From the NCBI RefSeq assembly GCF_030160075.1, contig NZ_BSNQ01000003.1, positions 986,625 through 1,050,624 on the forward strand: a stretch of 64,000 bases of DNA. Reading direction: 5' to 3'. Made by a program: the position numbers and the translations under genes. Below the pieces are notes generated by a model. It was given only the letters and a program-made list of their open reading frames with translations, made no database searches and was not told the origin of the DNA. Shown piece after piece: positions 27,678-37,186 of the stretch. The first letter of the stretch is position 1, and each line of letters starts with the position of its first letter. Source of the DNA: Dyella lipolytica. Its GTDB lineage: Bacteria > Pseudomonadota > Gammaproteobacteria > Xanthomonadales > Rhodanobacteraceae.

Positions 27678-28829
27678 ATGGCAGGCCTTCAGCATATGAT
27701 GACCACAGTGGCGCAACTCGCGTTCTGGATCAGCGCGCTGCTGCTGCTGCATGCGTTTGCCGGATACCCGGCATGCATGGTGTGGATCGCACGCCGGCGC
27801 CCGCGCCCGGTGCGCAAGCAGCCGGTTACACCAACGGTGACGGTGGTGATCGCCATCTATGACGGCGCTGCGCATATTCGCGACAAGTTGGCGAGTCTGC
27901 GCGCACTGGATTATCCCGCCGATCGCATCGAGATCGTCATTGCCTGCGACGGGTGTCGCGACACGAGCGCCGAATTGTGCCGGTGGCTGGACGATCCAGG
28001 CGTGCGCGTGCTCGAGTTCGACGAACGTCGCGGCAAGGCGGCCTGCCTGAATGACGCTATCGCCGTGGCCGAAGGCGAGATCTTGCTGATGACCGATGTG
28101 CGACAGCGACTGGATGTGCACGCATTGCGCGAACTCGTGGCCAACTTCGCCGACCCCGAGGTGGGCGCGGTCAGCGGCGAGCTTCGCTTCGAGGATCCGC
28201 AAACCGGCTTCGCGCGCGGGGTGGACACGTATTGGCGCTACGAAACACTGATCCGCCACGCCGAAAGCCGTTCCGGCTCCACCATCGGCGTAAGCGGTGC
28301 TCTTTATGCGATGCGCCGTGCTTTATTCCTGCCGTTGCCGCTGGGCACCGTGCTCGACGACGTCCTGATTCCGATGCGTGTCGCGAAAGCTGGGAAGCGC
28401 GTAATTTTCGAACCGCTGGCAGTGGCGTGGGATCGCCTTTCGCTGCATCCGGCCGAGGAGCGCCGGCGCAAGATCCGCACGCTCGCCGGCAATTTTCAGT
28501 TGATGCAGCTGGCGCCGTGGCTGCTCGCGCCCTGGCGCAATCCGCTGTGGTTCCGTTTCGTCAGTCACAAGGCATTGCGTCTGCTTGCACCGTGGCTGTT
28601 GGCGCTATTTATGCTTGCCATCATCGTGCTGGCGTCGCGTCACGCGTTTTATGCGTTCGCGCTGTGCGCGTTGTTCGGTGGCGCCTTGCTTGTTGCGCTG
28701 ACGCGCATGTTGCGCATGGGTGAACGCTGGCTGCCGGTGCGTGCTGCCGTGGCGTTCTTTTATCTCAATCTGTTTGCCGCACAAGCGCTCGTTGCCTTCG
28801 CCCGTAACCGGAGATTGCATCTGTGGTAA
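27678..28829 (+). CDS. Family 2 glycosyltransferase, membrane-bound
   Basis: A 383-residue protein with an N-terminal hydrophobic helix (about residues 10-35), a GT-A domain starting TVVIAIYDGAAHI, the IACDG segment, a LLMTDV segment at the place of the usual DxD motif, and KAGKRVIFEP. Two or three hydrophobic helices (about 290-370) follow. This is the topology of processive-type or EPS-associated GT2 enzymes that work at the inner membrane with a polyprenyl-linked acceptor. ATG 27678 begins just after the inverted-repeat element; ATG 27696 is an alternative and neither has a strong ribosome-binding site. It is the first gene of a nine-gene overlapping EPS operon. The sugar donor is unknown. 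Confidence 0.87.
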   Translation: MAGLQHMMTTVAQLAFWISALLLLHAFAGYPACMVWIARRRPRPVRKQPVTPTVTVVIAIYDGAAHIRDKLASLRALDYPADRIEIVIACDGCRDTSAELCRWLDDPGVRVLEFDERRGKAACLNDAIAVAEGEILLMTDVRQRLDVHALRELVANFADPEVGAVSGELRFEDPQTGFARGVDTYWRYETLIRHAESRSGSTIGVSGALYAMRRALFLPLPLGTVLDDVLIPMRVAKAGKRVIFEPLAVAWDRLSLHPAEERRRKIRTLAGNFQLMQLAPWLLAPWRNPLWFRFVSHKALRLLAPWLLALFMLAIIVLASRHAFYAFALCALFGGALLVALTRMLRMGERWLPVRAAVAFFYLNLFAAQALVAFARNRRLHLW

Positions 28830-30169
28830 CTGGAAAAGCCATGTCTCCGGCGGTGCTGCAGGTCGCACCGCATCGCTACGCGGCCGCCCGGCCCGGCGGT
28901 GCGATGTTTGTCCTCAGCCTGGTTTATCTGATGCTTACCATCATCCGGCCGCAGGACTACATGCCGGCGCTCACGGGCATCCCGTTGCTGCCGGTGGTCT
29001 TGCTGCTGGCATTCCTGCTCTGGCTCGGATCCAACACCAAGGTCTTCGCGGGACCACAGTTCCTGCTGTTGCTGTTGTTCCTGTTGGCACTGATGGTGTC
29101 GGATGCCGCGAACGGCTGGGTGGGCGGTGCGCTGGTGCAATTGAAGACATTCGGACCGATCGTGATTGCGTTCTTTGTGCTCGCATCGGCGATCGCTGCC
29201 AGCCCGCGGCGGGTAGTGGTGGCGTTCTTCGTGTTCGTGCTGTGTTCGATCGTGCTGGCGTTGCATGGATGGAACCAGACGCGCGTCGGGGTCGGCTGGA
29301 CCGGTACGCCGTTGTCGCTGGACGGTCGCATCCAGTATGTGGGCATCTTCAACGATCCGAACGACCTTGGACTGCTTTTCGCCACCGCCTTTCCGATGGC
29401 TGTCTATCTCAGCGGCCGGGGTGGCTTTCTGCGGCGCGTGATCTGGCTTGCCGGCGCGGCGCTGTTGCTCTATGGCATCTTCCTCACCAATTCGCGCGGC
29501 GCGATGCTGGCGGTCGTCGCGATCGGCGCGGTGTACCTATGGCGCCGCCGCGGCCTGGTCACAGCACTGGTGTTGAGTGGCGTGGGCCTGGTCGGGATGA
29601 TGATGATGCCATCGCGCTTGCAGCAGCTCGATGTCAGCGAATCGTCTGCCTTCGGTCGCGTCGACGCATGGTACGAAGGCCTTCACATGTTTCTGGCCAA
29701 GCCGCTGTTCGGCGTGGGCGCCGGTAACTTCACCGACTACAACGAGCTGACTGCGCATAATTCGCTGATACTGGTGCTCGCCGAGACAGGATTTTTCGGT
29801 TACATCATCTGGCTTGCTTTCGTTGGCTATGGTTTTTGGATGATGCTGACGATCCTGCGGCAAGCACCGCCGCCGAGCGACGACGCCGAACAGGCAAAAG
29901 CGTGGCAAGTCGAGCGTGGGCTCGCTTTCACACTGCTGCTATCACTCACTGGTCTATTTACGGCGGCGTTCTTCCTCAGCCGCAGTTACACCGTGCTGCT
30001 ATATCTGGTGGCCGCACTGGTGGTCGGTGAGTACGCCGGCGCACGGCAACGCTTTCCCGACTTGCCGCATTTTCGCCTGGCCGATGGTTGGTGGCGCTGG
30101 TTGCCGATCGCCATGATCAGCATTGCGGCGCTGTTCGTGATGGTCGCCTTGTTGCTGCACAGCGCATGA
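28823..30169 (+). CDS. O-antigen ligase/Wzy-like polymerase, exosortase-EPS type
   Basis: A 448-residue polytopic protein with about ten to twelve hydrophobic segments and the large periplasmic loop typical of Wzy/WaaL proteins. The Wzy_C-like region has GIFNDPNDLGLL, TNSRGAML and, after a loop, FGVGAGNFTDYN with HNSLILVLAETG. Such proteins either polymerise repeat units or ligate glycan onto a lipid or protein. GTG 28823 overlaps the GT2 stop; ATG 28841 is an alternative start. The gene sits directly ahead of a flippase, so polymerase is the more likely role. The family resembles the O-ligase-like protein of exosortase-associated EPS loci. Confidence 0.85.
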   Translation: MVTGKAMSPAVLQVAPHRYAAARPGGAMFVLSLVYLMLTIIRPQDYMPALTGIPLLPVVLLLAFLLWLGSNTKVFAGPQFLLLLLFLLALMVSDAANGWVGGALVQLKTFGPIVIAFFVLASAIAASPRRVVVAFFVFVLCSIVLALHGWNQTRVGVGWTGTPLSLDGRIQYVGIFNDPNDLGLLFATAFPMAVYLSGRGGFLRRVIWLAGAALLLYGIFLTNSRGAMLAVVAIGAVYLWRRRGLVTALVLSGVGLVGMMMMPSRLQQLDVSESSAFGRVDAWYEGLHMFLAKPLFGVGAGNFTDYNELTAHNSLILVLAETGFFGYIIWLAFVGYGFWMMLTILRQAPPPSDDAEQAKAWQVERGLAFTLLLSLTGLFTAAFFLSRSYTVLLYLVAALVVGEYAGARQRFPDLPHFRLADGWWRWLPIAMISIAALFVMVALLLHSA

Positions 30170-31716
30170 GTACTCGTTCCCACGCGCTACGCAACACGAT
30201 CTTCGCCTCGATCGGGATCTATACCGAGTATTTCCTCGGCATGGTCGCCGCCATCATGACCGCGCGCCATTTGGGACCCGGGTACTACGGTATCTACGGC
30301 CTTTTCATCTGGTTCGCTGCGGTCGGTGTTGTCGTCACCAATTCGGGGATCACGACCGGCGTGATCAAGTTCGTCGCCGAGTTGCGAGGCGGGGATCAAC
30401 CGGCGCTGATCGTGCCCGTGCTGACTTACCTGCGCCGTGTGCAGGCGTGGCATCTGGTGGTCGTGCTGGGCTGCGGAGTTATCCTCTTCTTCGTCGCGGC
30501 CGGCCGCTGGGCGCCCGACCTGCATGGAATCGAATTCGCTTTGCTTGCCCTTGCCGTAGGCTTGCGCGCGCCGTACATGTTCAATATCGCAATCACCAAG
30601 GGCTTCGAGGCATTCGACGCGACGGCCAGGATCGCCATGCTGGGCGCGCCGCTGAATCTGGTGCTGGTGGCGCTTGCCGTGCTGTTGCATGGGCCGCTGT
30701 TGTGGTTTGTGGTGGTGTATGCGACATCCAGCGTGGTGTTCTTTCTGGCGTCCCGTCACTACGCCACGCGGCTGCTCGCATCGATGCCGGCATCCGCGCC
30801 CCTGCCTGCCGCCTTGATCAAGCGGGTGCGCCGCCATCTGCGCCTGGTATCAGCCACCGTCATCATCGGATTCGTGATTGCCAGCGGCATCGAGGTGTTG
30901 TTCCTCAATCTCTACAACAGCGCCGCTTCTGCGGGCTATTTCAAGGTGGCCTACCAGATGGCCGAGGGCATCAGCCTGCTGGTGCCGGGTGTGTTCAGCG
31001 CCGTGCTGCTGCCGATGATGGCCAGTGCGCTCAGCCAGGGACGCGCACTGGCCGGTCGTCGTTTCGTGGCCGCGACGAATTATCTGGTCCTGCTAGCGGC
31101 GCCGATGGTGGCATTCGGCGTGAGCTTCGCCGGTCCGCTGATCGGTGTGCTGTATGGACACGCGTATGCGGCGGCGGTACCGGTGTTCGCGCTATTCCTC
31201 ACGTCCTTCGCCATCAGTACCGTGTCGCAGGCGGCCACCAGCCTGCTGGTCAGTGCCGACCGCCAGCACACCATCCTGACGATGACGATTGCTTTCGGCG
31301 TGTTGAAGATCGTGCTGGATGTGGTGCTGATTTCGCATTTCGGCCTGGCCGGTGCGACGGCGGCCGTGGTCACCGGATCGCTGATCAACTCGACGATCTA
31401 TATAGCGATCGCGATGCGTGTCGGTGGTGTGAGTCTCGATAGCGAACGGCTACTGCGCATTGTGCTGGCGGCGATGCTGGCGGCGGCTCTTGCATGGGTC
31501 ACCCGGCTGCTACCGATGCTGCCGCTGTGGCACCTTCTGGCCGGGTTCGTCGTGGTGAGCACGACCTATCTCGCGTTGACGCTGCTGTTCCGCTGCTGGA
31601 GCAAGGGTGATATCAAACAATTGCAAGGGTTGCATCAGCAGCTCGCGGCGGGGCGGCCGATGGTCGTCGGCCGCGTGCTTGGCTGGGCGGCGCTGCGCGC
31701 GGGACAGGATCCATGA
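30166..31716 (+). CDS. Polysaccharide flippase, Wzx/MOP superfamily
   Basis: A 516-residue protein with twelve or more hydrophobic segments spread over its whole length. The N-terminal region FASIGIYTEYFLGMVAAIMT followed by ARHLGPGYYGIYGL is typical of polysaccharide transporters of the MOP superfamily, as is the later ADRQHTILTMTIAFGVLKI segment. It should flip the lipid-linked repeat unit across the inner membrane. The start ATG 30166 overlaps the stop of the polymerase (ATGA); an open frame back to 30088 is only overlap. Together with the polymerase and the Wzz/Wza-like genes at 47.7-49.9 kb it completes a Wzx/Wzy-type pathway. Confidence 0.9.
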   Translation: MSTRSHALRNTIFASIGIYTEYFLGMVAAIMTARHLGPGYYGIYGLFIWFAAVGVVVTNSGITTGVIKFVAELRGGDQPALIVPVLTYLRRVQAWHLVVVLGCGVILFFVAAGRWAPDLHGIEFALLALAVGLRAPYMFNIAITKGFEAFDATARIAMLGAPLNLVLVALAVLLHGPLLWFVVVYATSSVVFFLASRHYATRLLASMPASAPLPAALIKRVRRHLRLVSATVIIGFVIASGIEVLFLNLYNSAASAGYFKVAYQMAEGISLLVPGVFSAVLLPMMASALSQGRALAGRRFVAATNYLVLLAAPMVAFGVSFAGPLIGVLYGHAYAAAVPVFALFLTSFAISTVSQAATSLLVSADRQHTILTMTIAFGVLKIVLDVVLISHFGLAGATAAVVTGSLINSTIYIAIAMRVGGVSLDSERLLRIVLAAMLAAALAWVTRLLPMLPLWHLLAGFVVVSTTYLALTLLFRCWSKGDIKQLQGLHQQLAAGRPMVVGRVLGWAALRAGQDP

Positions 31717-33071
31717 TGGCGAACTGGTACGAGCCGGTGTTTCGCGGCGTGCTCTACCCGGCCTACGAGTCGGGGCTGCGCCGGCGCCGCACACTTGCCT
31801 ATCTGGCGGAATACCAGCGCAGCCAGTGGCTTTCCGACGATGAGCTGGCGGCATTGCAATGGCGCCGTCTTAAGGCGCTGCTCGAACATTGCCAGCGCGA
31901 GGTTCCGTATTACCGGCGGCGTTGGCGCGAGCTGAGCATCGCGCCGGAAGACATTCGCAACCTGGATGATTTCGCGCAGCTGCCGGTTCTTACCAAGCAG
32001 GATATCCGCGAGCACTACGACGAACTCAAGGCGGAGTCCCTACGCGACCAGTTGCTGTACAAAGCCACCGGTGGTTCGACTGGCGAACCGCTGCGCTTCG
32101 GCCTTACCCGCGAAAGCAATGACCGGCGTACGGCGGTGATGTGGCGTGGCTACGGTTGGGCCGACGCGCGCATGGGCCGGCGCACGCTGTTCCTGTGGAG
32201 CGGCACGGTCGGCGCTCCGAGCCCGCTGCATCGCCTGAAAGACCGCCTGTACAACGCCGCGTTCGCCCGGCGCATGCTCGACACTTTCCGCATGACCGAG
32301 GCCAACCTGGCCGAATATGCCGATGCCATCGACGCGTATCGCCCCGATGTGATCGTTGGCTACGTCGGGCCGCTGGTGCAGCTCGCGCAGTGGCTGCTGG
32401 CGACGGGGCGGCGCGTATTCCGCCCGCAATCGATCCTGGGTGCCGCCGAGGCGTTGCATGAATTCCAGCGCCGCATCATCGAGCAGGCGTTCGATGCACC
32501 GGCATTCAATACCTACGGCTGTCGCGAGTTCATGTTGATCGCTTCGGAATGCGAAGAGCGCGATGGCCTGCATGTGAACGCCGATCACCTTGTGGTCGAG
32601 CTGCACCAACCAACGCAGGCTGCCGACGGTGCGCATACGGGCAACCTGCTGATCACTGATCTGTTCAACTACGGCATGCCGTTCGTGCGGTACCTCAATG
32701 GAGACCTGGCGACGAGCGAATCGTCACCATGCCGCTGTGGCCGCGCGTTGCCGCGGTTGCGTCGCGTAGAGGGCCGGCAACTGGATGCCATCCGCACGCC
32801 GGCCGGTCATTTGCTGCCTGGCGAATTCTTTCCGCACATGCTGAAGGATGTGCGCGGCCTGACGTCCTACCAGGTCGTGCAAACGAGCCTCGATCGCCTC
32901 GACCTGAGCCTGGTTCGCGGTGACGGCTTCGACGAGCAATCGCTGGCCTATATACGCAACGAGGTAAGCAAGGTGCTCGGCGACAGCATCGCGCTGCATT
33001 GCCATTTCGTCGACGACATTCCGCTCACCTCGAGCGGGAAGCGGCGCGTCACGGTATCGAAGCTGCCATGA
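31713..33071 (+). CDS. CapK/PaaK-like adenylate-forming enzyme
   Basis: A 452-residue protein of the phenylacetate-CoA-ligase-like family often annotated as capsular polysaccharide protein CapK. Visible features are the phosphate-binding loop KATGGSTGEPL near residues 113-123, TYGCRE near 269, and a Cys pair in PCRCGRALPRL near 340. SGKRR near the C terminus contains the lysine of the final subdomain. The start overlaps the flippase stop by four bases. Members activate carboxylic acids as adenylates; the acid and the acceptor are unknown. In an EPS operon it could activate an acyl or amino-acyl group for decoration of the sugar chain, which is of interest because the NRPS next door has no release domain. 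Confidence 0.82.
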   Translation: MMANWYEPVFRGVLYPAYESGLRRRRTLAYLAEYQRSQWLSDDELAALQWRRLKALLEHCQREVPYYRRRWRELSIAPEDIRNLDDFAQLPVLTKQDIREHYDELKAESLRDQLLYKATGGSTGEPLRFGLTRESNDRRTAVMWRGYGWADARMGRRTLFLWSGTVGAPSPLHRLKDRLYNAAFARRMLDTFRMTEANLAEYADAIDAYRPDVIVGYVGPLVQLAQWLLATGRRVFRPQSILGAAEALHEFQRRIIEQAFDAPAFNTYGCREFMLIASECEERDGLHVNADHLVVELHQPTQAADGAHTGNLLITDLFNYGMPFVRYLNGDLATSESSPCRCGRALPRLRRVEGRQLDAIRTPAGHLLPGEFFPHMLKDVRGLTSYQVVQTSLDRLDLSLVRGDGFDEQSLAYIRNEVSKVLGDSIALHCHFVDDIPLTSSGKRRVTVSKLP

Positions 33072-34213
33072 CCTCTGTTGCCGGCCAAGCCGTCCCCATG
33101 AACATCACCCACTTCGTCGAAAGCCTGACCCGCGGCGGCCTTGAACGCATGGTGCTGGAACTGGTGAAAGTCCAGCAGCGCGAGGGGCATCGCTGCCAGG
33201 TCGTGTGTCTGTTCGAAACGGGTTCGCTGGCCCATGAGCTCGATGACATCGGCGTGCCGGTGACGGCCTGCCATAAGCGGCACGGCCTGGATCTTCGCGC
33301 CCTGCGCCGAGCCCGTGGACTGATCCGCGCGCACGGTACCGAGGTTTTGCATACCCACAATGCGGTCGCGCATTACCAGGCCGTGCTATCCAGCTTCGGC
33401 CTCGGCCTGAGACATGTAGTGAACACGCGCCACGGCATGGACAACGGCAGGATCGGCGATCGCCGTGAATGGCTGTACCGCAAGGCGCTATGGCGGACCG
33501 ACGTGGTCGTCAGCGTGTGCGACGCGGCGTACCGCGACGTAACGCAACGTGGCGTCGTGCCGCGACGCCTGGCGCGCGTGGTGCCCAATGGCATCCGGCT
33601 GGAGGGATTTCGCGCGGCTTCCGCGGCCATGCGCGAGCGCCTGCTGCAAAGCCTGGCGTTGCCTCCGCACACGCGCGTGATCGGCAGCGTCGGGCGTTTG
33701 AACTGGGCCAAGGATCAGGCCAGCCTGATCCGAGCGTTCCGTCGTGTCCACCAACAGCTGCCGGATACTGTGCTGGTAGTGGTGGGCGACGGCAACCGAC
33801 GCACCCGGCTGGAACAGTGCGCGCAGGATGAAGGTGTCGCCCATCGAGTGCGTCTCCTCGGCGACCGCGATGATGTGCACGCGTTGCTGCAAGGATTCGA
33901 TCTGTTCGCGCTGTCGTCGCTGAGCGAGGGCTATTCGATCGCGTTGCTGGAAGCGTGCGCCGTGTGCTTGCCGATCGTAGCCACCGACGTCGGCGGCAAT
34001 GGTGAAATCGTACGCGACGGACTCACCGGGCGACTGGTGACACCGGCCGATCCGCAGGCCCTGGCCGATGCGATGCTCGAGTTGCTCAACGATCCGCCGC
34101 GCGCTGCCGAGATGGGCCGGGCGGCGCGTGCATGGCTCGAGCAAAACGGTACGCTTGAAACGATGACGGCGCGTTACGATGCCATCTACCGCGGCGAAGG
34201 ATCATGCGCGTGA
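33068..34213 (+). CDS. Family 4 glycosyltransferase (exosortase-EPS type)
   Basis: A 381-residue GT-B enzyme starting at ATG 33068, which overlaps the previous stop (ATGA). The N-terminal domain begins with the THFVESLTRGGLERMVLEL motif, typical of the GT4 transferases near exosortase systems. The C-terminal domain has GRLNWAKDQ, GDGNRR and the nucleotide-sugar signature FALSSLSEGYSIALLEACA near residues 275-295. It should add a sugar to the lipid-linked repeat unit at the cytoplasmic face. The donor is not known. Confidence 0.88.
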   Translation: MTSVAGQAVPMNITHFVESLTRGGLERMVLELVKVQQREGHRCQVVCLFETGSLAHELDDIGVPVTACHKRHGLDLRALRRARGLIRAHGTEVLHTHNAVAHYQAVLSSFGLGLRHVVNTRHGMDNGRIGDRREWLYRKALWRTDVVVSVCDAAYRDVTQRGVVPRRLARVVPNGIRLEGFRAASAAMRERLLQSLALPPHTRVIGSVGRLNWAKDQASLIRAFRRVHQQLPDTVLVVVGDGNRRTRLEQCAQDEGVAHRVRLLGDRDDVHALLQGFDLFALSSLSEGYSIALLEACAVCLPIVATDVGGNGEIVRDGLTGRLVTPADPQALADAMLELLNDPPRAAEMGRAARAWLEQNGTLETMTARYDAIYRGEGSCA

Positions 34214-35385
34214 AGATCCTGATTCTCACCAACCTGTTCCCGACGCCGTGGGATCCGCAGCGCAGCCCGTTCAACCGGCAGCAGTTCGAGCGCCTGGGGC
34301 AACGGCATGACGTCGAGGTGCTCGCCGCGGTGCCATTCCAGGAACGCTTCACGCGCGCGTACAGTCACGTCGAGATACCGGGGCTGCGCACCGGCCATTT
34401 TGTTTTTGTGTATCCGCCGCGTGTTGGCCGCGCGTTGCATGCCAGCTGCTGGCTGGCGTGCCTGCTGTTGCAGCACGGCCGGCGCCTGCGTGACGAGCAC
34501 TACGACTGCTTGCTTGCCAGCTGGGCCTATCCCGATGCCGTCGCGGTAAGCCGCCTGGCAAAACGCATGGGCATTCCTTATGCCGTGAAAGTGCACGGCA
34601 GCGACCTCAACGAGCAGGCGAACGATCCACCGCGCCGGCGCAAGATTCGCACGGCCTTGCATGGCGCGGGCGCCGTTATCGCAGTCAGCCAGGCGCTGGC
34701 CGACAAGGCGGTTTCGATCGGTGCCGAAGCGAGTCGGGTGCACACGTTGTACAACGGTGTCGACGGCGAACGCTTCATGCCCGGCTCGCGTAGCGATGCG
34801 AGAGCGCGGCTGCAACTTCCAGCTACCGCACGGCTGATGCTGTACGTCGGCAATCTGAAACAGGCCAAGGGTTGCATCGATCTGCTCGAGGCCTTACCGG
34901 CACTCCTCGTCGAGCAACCCGACGCACGGTTGATCTATGTGGGAGATGGCCCGTGCCGCGAGTTGTTGTCGCAGCGTTGCGCTGCGCTTGGCTTGCAGCA
35001 GCACGTCGAGCTGCGCGGAGCCATTCCGCATGCCGCGCTCGGCGACTGGTTCCGTGCGGCCGACCTGTTGTGCCTACCTAGCCACAATGAAGGCGTGCCC
35101 AATGTGGTATTGGAAGCCATGGCCTGTGGCATTCCTGTCGTGGCGACGCGTGTCGGCGGCATTCCCGAAGTGGTTCCCGGCTACGCCGGCATCCTGGTAG
35201 CGCCGCGCGAGACGTCGGCGCTCGCCGCCGCCTTGCGCGAAGCCTGCCAACGCGACTGGGACAGCAAGCGCATCGCCCTGCACGGCGGAAGCTTCCGCTG
35301 GGACGACAATATCGACCGGCTGGACACTATCCTGCAGAGCGTCGCCACCGAATCACCTGCGTTCGATACGGGTGCGATGGCATGA
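34204..35385 (+). CDS. Family 4 glycosyltransferase
   Basis: A 393-residue GT-B protein overlapping the previous gene by ten bases. The N-terminal part starts KILILTNLFPTPWDPQRSPF and contains VKVHGSDLN. The C-terminal part has GNLKQAKG, GDGPCR and the E-x7-E-type donor-site segment PSHNEGVPNVVLEAMACGIP. These are standard features of GT4 retaining transferases. It belongs to the same overlapping operon, so one sugar addition in repeat-unit assembly is the likely task. The acceptor specificity cannot be read. Confidence 0.9.
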   Translation: MRVKILILTNLFPTPWDPQRSPFNRQQFERLGQRHDVEVLAAVPFQERFTRAYSHVEIPGLRTGHFVFVYPPRVGRALHASCWLACLLLQHGRRLRDEHYDCLLASWAYPDAVAVSRLAKRMGIPYAVKVHGSDLNEQANDPPRRRKIRTALHGAGAVIAVSQALADKAVSIGAEASRVHTLYNGVDGERFMPGSRSDARARLQLPATARLMLYVGNLKQAKGCIDLLEALPALLVEQPDARLIYVGDGPCRELLSQRCAALGLQQHVELRGAIPHAALGDWFRAADLLCLPSHNEGVPNVVLEAMACGIPVVATRVGGIPEVVPGYAGILVAPRETSALAAALREACQRDWDSKRIALHGGSFRWDDNIDRLDTILQSVATESPAFDTGAMA

Positions 35386-36023
35386 AGCTCCGACCGACGA
35401 AGTCGCAATTGCTACGCCTCTTCCCGGACGCGCTGGTGCTAACCCGCGGACCGCAGCGCGGCGGTGTCGTCTATCTCAGTTTCGACGACGGGCCGCATCC
35501 GGAGCACACGCCTCGCCTGCTCGACCTGCTTGCAGCGCACGGCTCGCACGCCAGTTTCTTTCTCGTCGGTCAGCGCATCGAACAACATCCGCGGCTGGTC
35601 GAACGCATCGTGGCCGAGGGGCACACCTTGGGCAATCATTCCTATAGTCATCCGCTGTTCAATGCACTGAGTCTTCGTCAGCAGCTGAGCGAGATCGAAC
35701 GCACCGATCAACTGCTGCAGGCGTTCGACGGTCATGCGCGCCATCGCTTCCGGCCGCCACGCGGCAGCCTGTCGTTGCCGCTGCTGCTGCATTTTGCCCG
35801 CCACGGACGCGGCATGGCCTATTGGTCGTACAACAGTCTCGATTACCAACCCCGTTCGACCGACGAGCTGGTCCGCCACCTGCGCAGCGAACCGCCGCGA
35901 GCGGGCGACATCATTCTGTTGCACGACGACAACGGCCGTGCCTGCGAGGTGCTGGGCACCTTGCTGCCGGAATGGATGGCGACGGGACGCCGATCCGAAG
36001 CCTTACCGCCGGAGCGCGCATGA
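35382..36023 (+). CDS. Polysaccharide deacetylase, NodB type
   Basis: A 213-residue protein consisting of a single NodB homology domain. Motif 1 is SFDDGPHPEHT near residues 33-43, with the catalytic and metal Asp pair at 35-36. Motif 2 is NHSYSHP near residues 85-91, with the metal-binding His86 and His90. RPPRG near residue 126 forms motif 3, and LLHDDN near the C terminus provides the last His. It has no signal peptide, so it may act in the cytoplasm on a lipid-linked or nucleotide-linked N-acetyl sugar. Its start overlaps the preceding GT4 stop by four bases. Confidence 0.9.
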   Translation: MKLRPTKSQLLRLFPDALVLTRGPQRGGVVYLSFDDGPHPEHTPRLLDLLAAHGSHASFFLVGQRIEQHPRLVERIVAEGHTLGNHSYSHPLFNALSLRQQLSEIERTDQLLQAFDGHARHRFRPPRGSLSLPLLLHFARHGRGMAYWSYNSLDYQPRSTDELVRHLRSEPPRAGDIILLHDDNGRACEVLGTLLPEWMATGRRSEALPPERA

Positions 36024-37186
36024 GGATCCTCTATCACCACCGCACGCGCGGAAGACATGTCGAAGGCGTGCATATACGCGGCATCGTCGGCGCATTGCGC
36101 GGGCTTGGTCACGAGGTGACAGTATTGTCCTTCCCTGGCGCCGATCCGGAACACGAACACTCGACGCCGACCGGTGCGCCAGTCCACGGCATCGGTGGTT
36201 TGGTGACGCGATTACCCGGCGTACTTTTTGAGTTTTTCGAGGTGGCCTACAACTTGGTCGTGCTGCTGCGCCTGCCGCGCGCGTTGCGACGCACAAGGGC
36301 CCAATTGGTCTACGAGCGCTACTCCCTCTTCATGTTTGCCAGCATCTGGCTGACACGGCAACGCGGTATTCCGATCATTCTGGAGATCAACGATTCGGCA
36401 CTGGTCGAGCGTGTGCGACCGCTGTGGATGAAGCGCCCTGCCCGCCGCATCGAGGCGTGGTGCCTGCGCCATGCCACCGGTCTGGTTTTCATATCGCGGC
36501 AATTCCAGCAGCAAGCGGAAGCCGCGTACGGTGCGATCGCGCCGTCGGTGGTATCGCCCAATGCCGCGGACATAAGCTGTTTCGACCCTGCACGTTTCAA
36601 CGGCGGTCCGTTGCGCAGGGAGCGAGGGATCGGCGGGCAAGTCGTGTGCGGTTATGTCGGCGCTTTTGCGCATTGGCATGGCACTGCAGAATTTGCGGCC
36701 AGGATCACGATGCGCCTGCGCGAACAACCGCAATTGACCCTCTTGCTGGTCGGCGATGGCCGGGACCTGCCAGCGGTGCGCGCCCAGGTCAGCGAGCGCG
36801 GCCTTGGCGACCGGGTCATCCTGCCTGGCCGCGTGGCACATACCGATATCGCCTCATGGATCGCGTGCATGGATTACGCCGTGCTGCCCGACTCCAACCA
36901 GTACGGGTCGCCCATGAAGGTTTTTGAATTCATGGCGATGGGCGTGGCGGTGGTCGCGCCCGATTACGAGCCGTTGACCGAAGTGGTTACCGATGGCCGC
37001 ACCGGCTGGCTGTTTCCACGCGGTGATGTCGACGCCTGCGTGGACAAAGTGCTGGCCCTGGCCGACGACCTTGCGCAATGTGCGCGCGTCGGTCAGACGG
37101 CACGCGACTACATCGTGGGCGAACGTCAGTGGCGCAACAATGCGGAGCAGTTGCTGACATTGGTTCCGTCCTCGGTGTCGCACTGA
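36020..37186 (+). CDS. Family 4 glycosyltransferase
   Basis: A 388-residue GT4 enzyme whose ATG at 36020 overlaps the deacetylase stop. The N terminus reads MRILYHHRTRGRHVEGVHI, and the middle has a VVSPNAADISCF segment that is typical of the family's NGVD region. The donor-site segment PDSNQYGSPMKVFEFMAMG near residues 290-310 is the variant common in exosortase-associated glycosyltransferases. This is the third GT4 in the operon. Counting the priming transferase and the GT2, the locus can assemble a repeat unit of about five sugars, if each enzyme adds one. Confidence 0.88.
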   Translation: MRILYHHRTRGRHVEGVHIRGIVGALRGLGHEVTVLSFPGADPEHEHSTPTGAPVHGIGGLVTRLPGVLFEFFEVAYNLVVLLRLPRALRRTRAQLVYERYSLFMFASIWLTRQRGIPIILEINDSALVERVRPLWMKRPARRIEAWCLRHATGLVFISRQFQQQAEAAYGAIAPSVVSPNAADISCFDPARFNGGPLRRERGIGGQVVCGYVGAFAHWHGTAEFAARITMRLREQPQLTLLLVGDGRDLPAVRAQVSERGLGDRVILPGRVAHTDIASWIACMDYAVLPDSNQYGSPMKVFEFMAMGVAVVAPDYEPLTEVVTDGRTGWLFPRGDVDACVDKVLALADDLAQCARVGQTARDYIVGERQWRNNAEQLLTLVPSSVSH

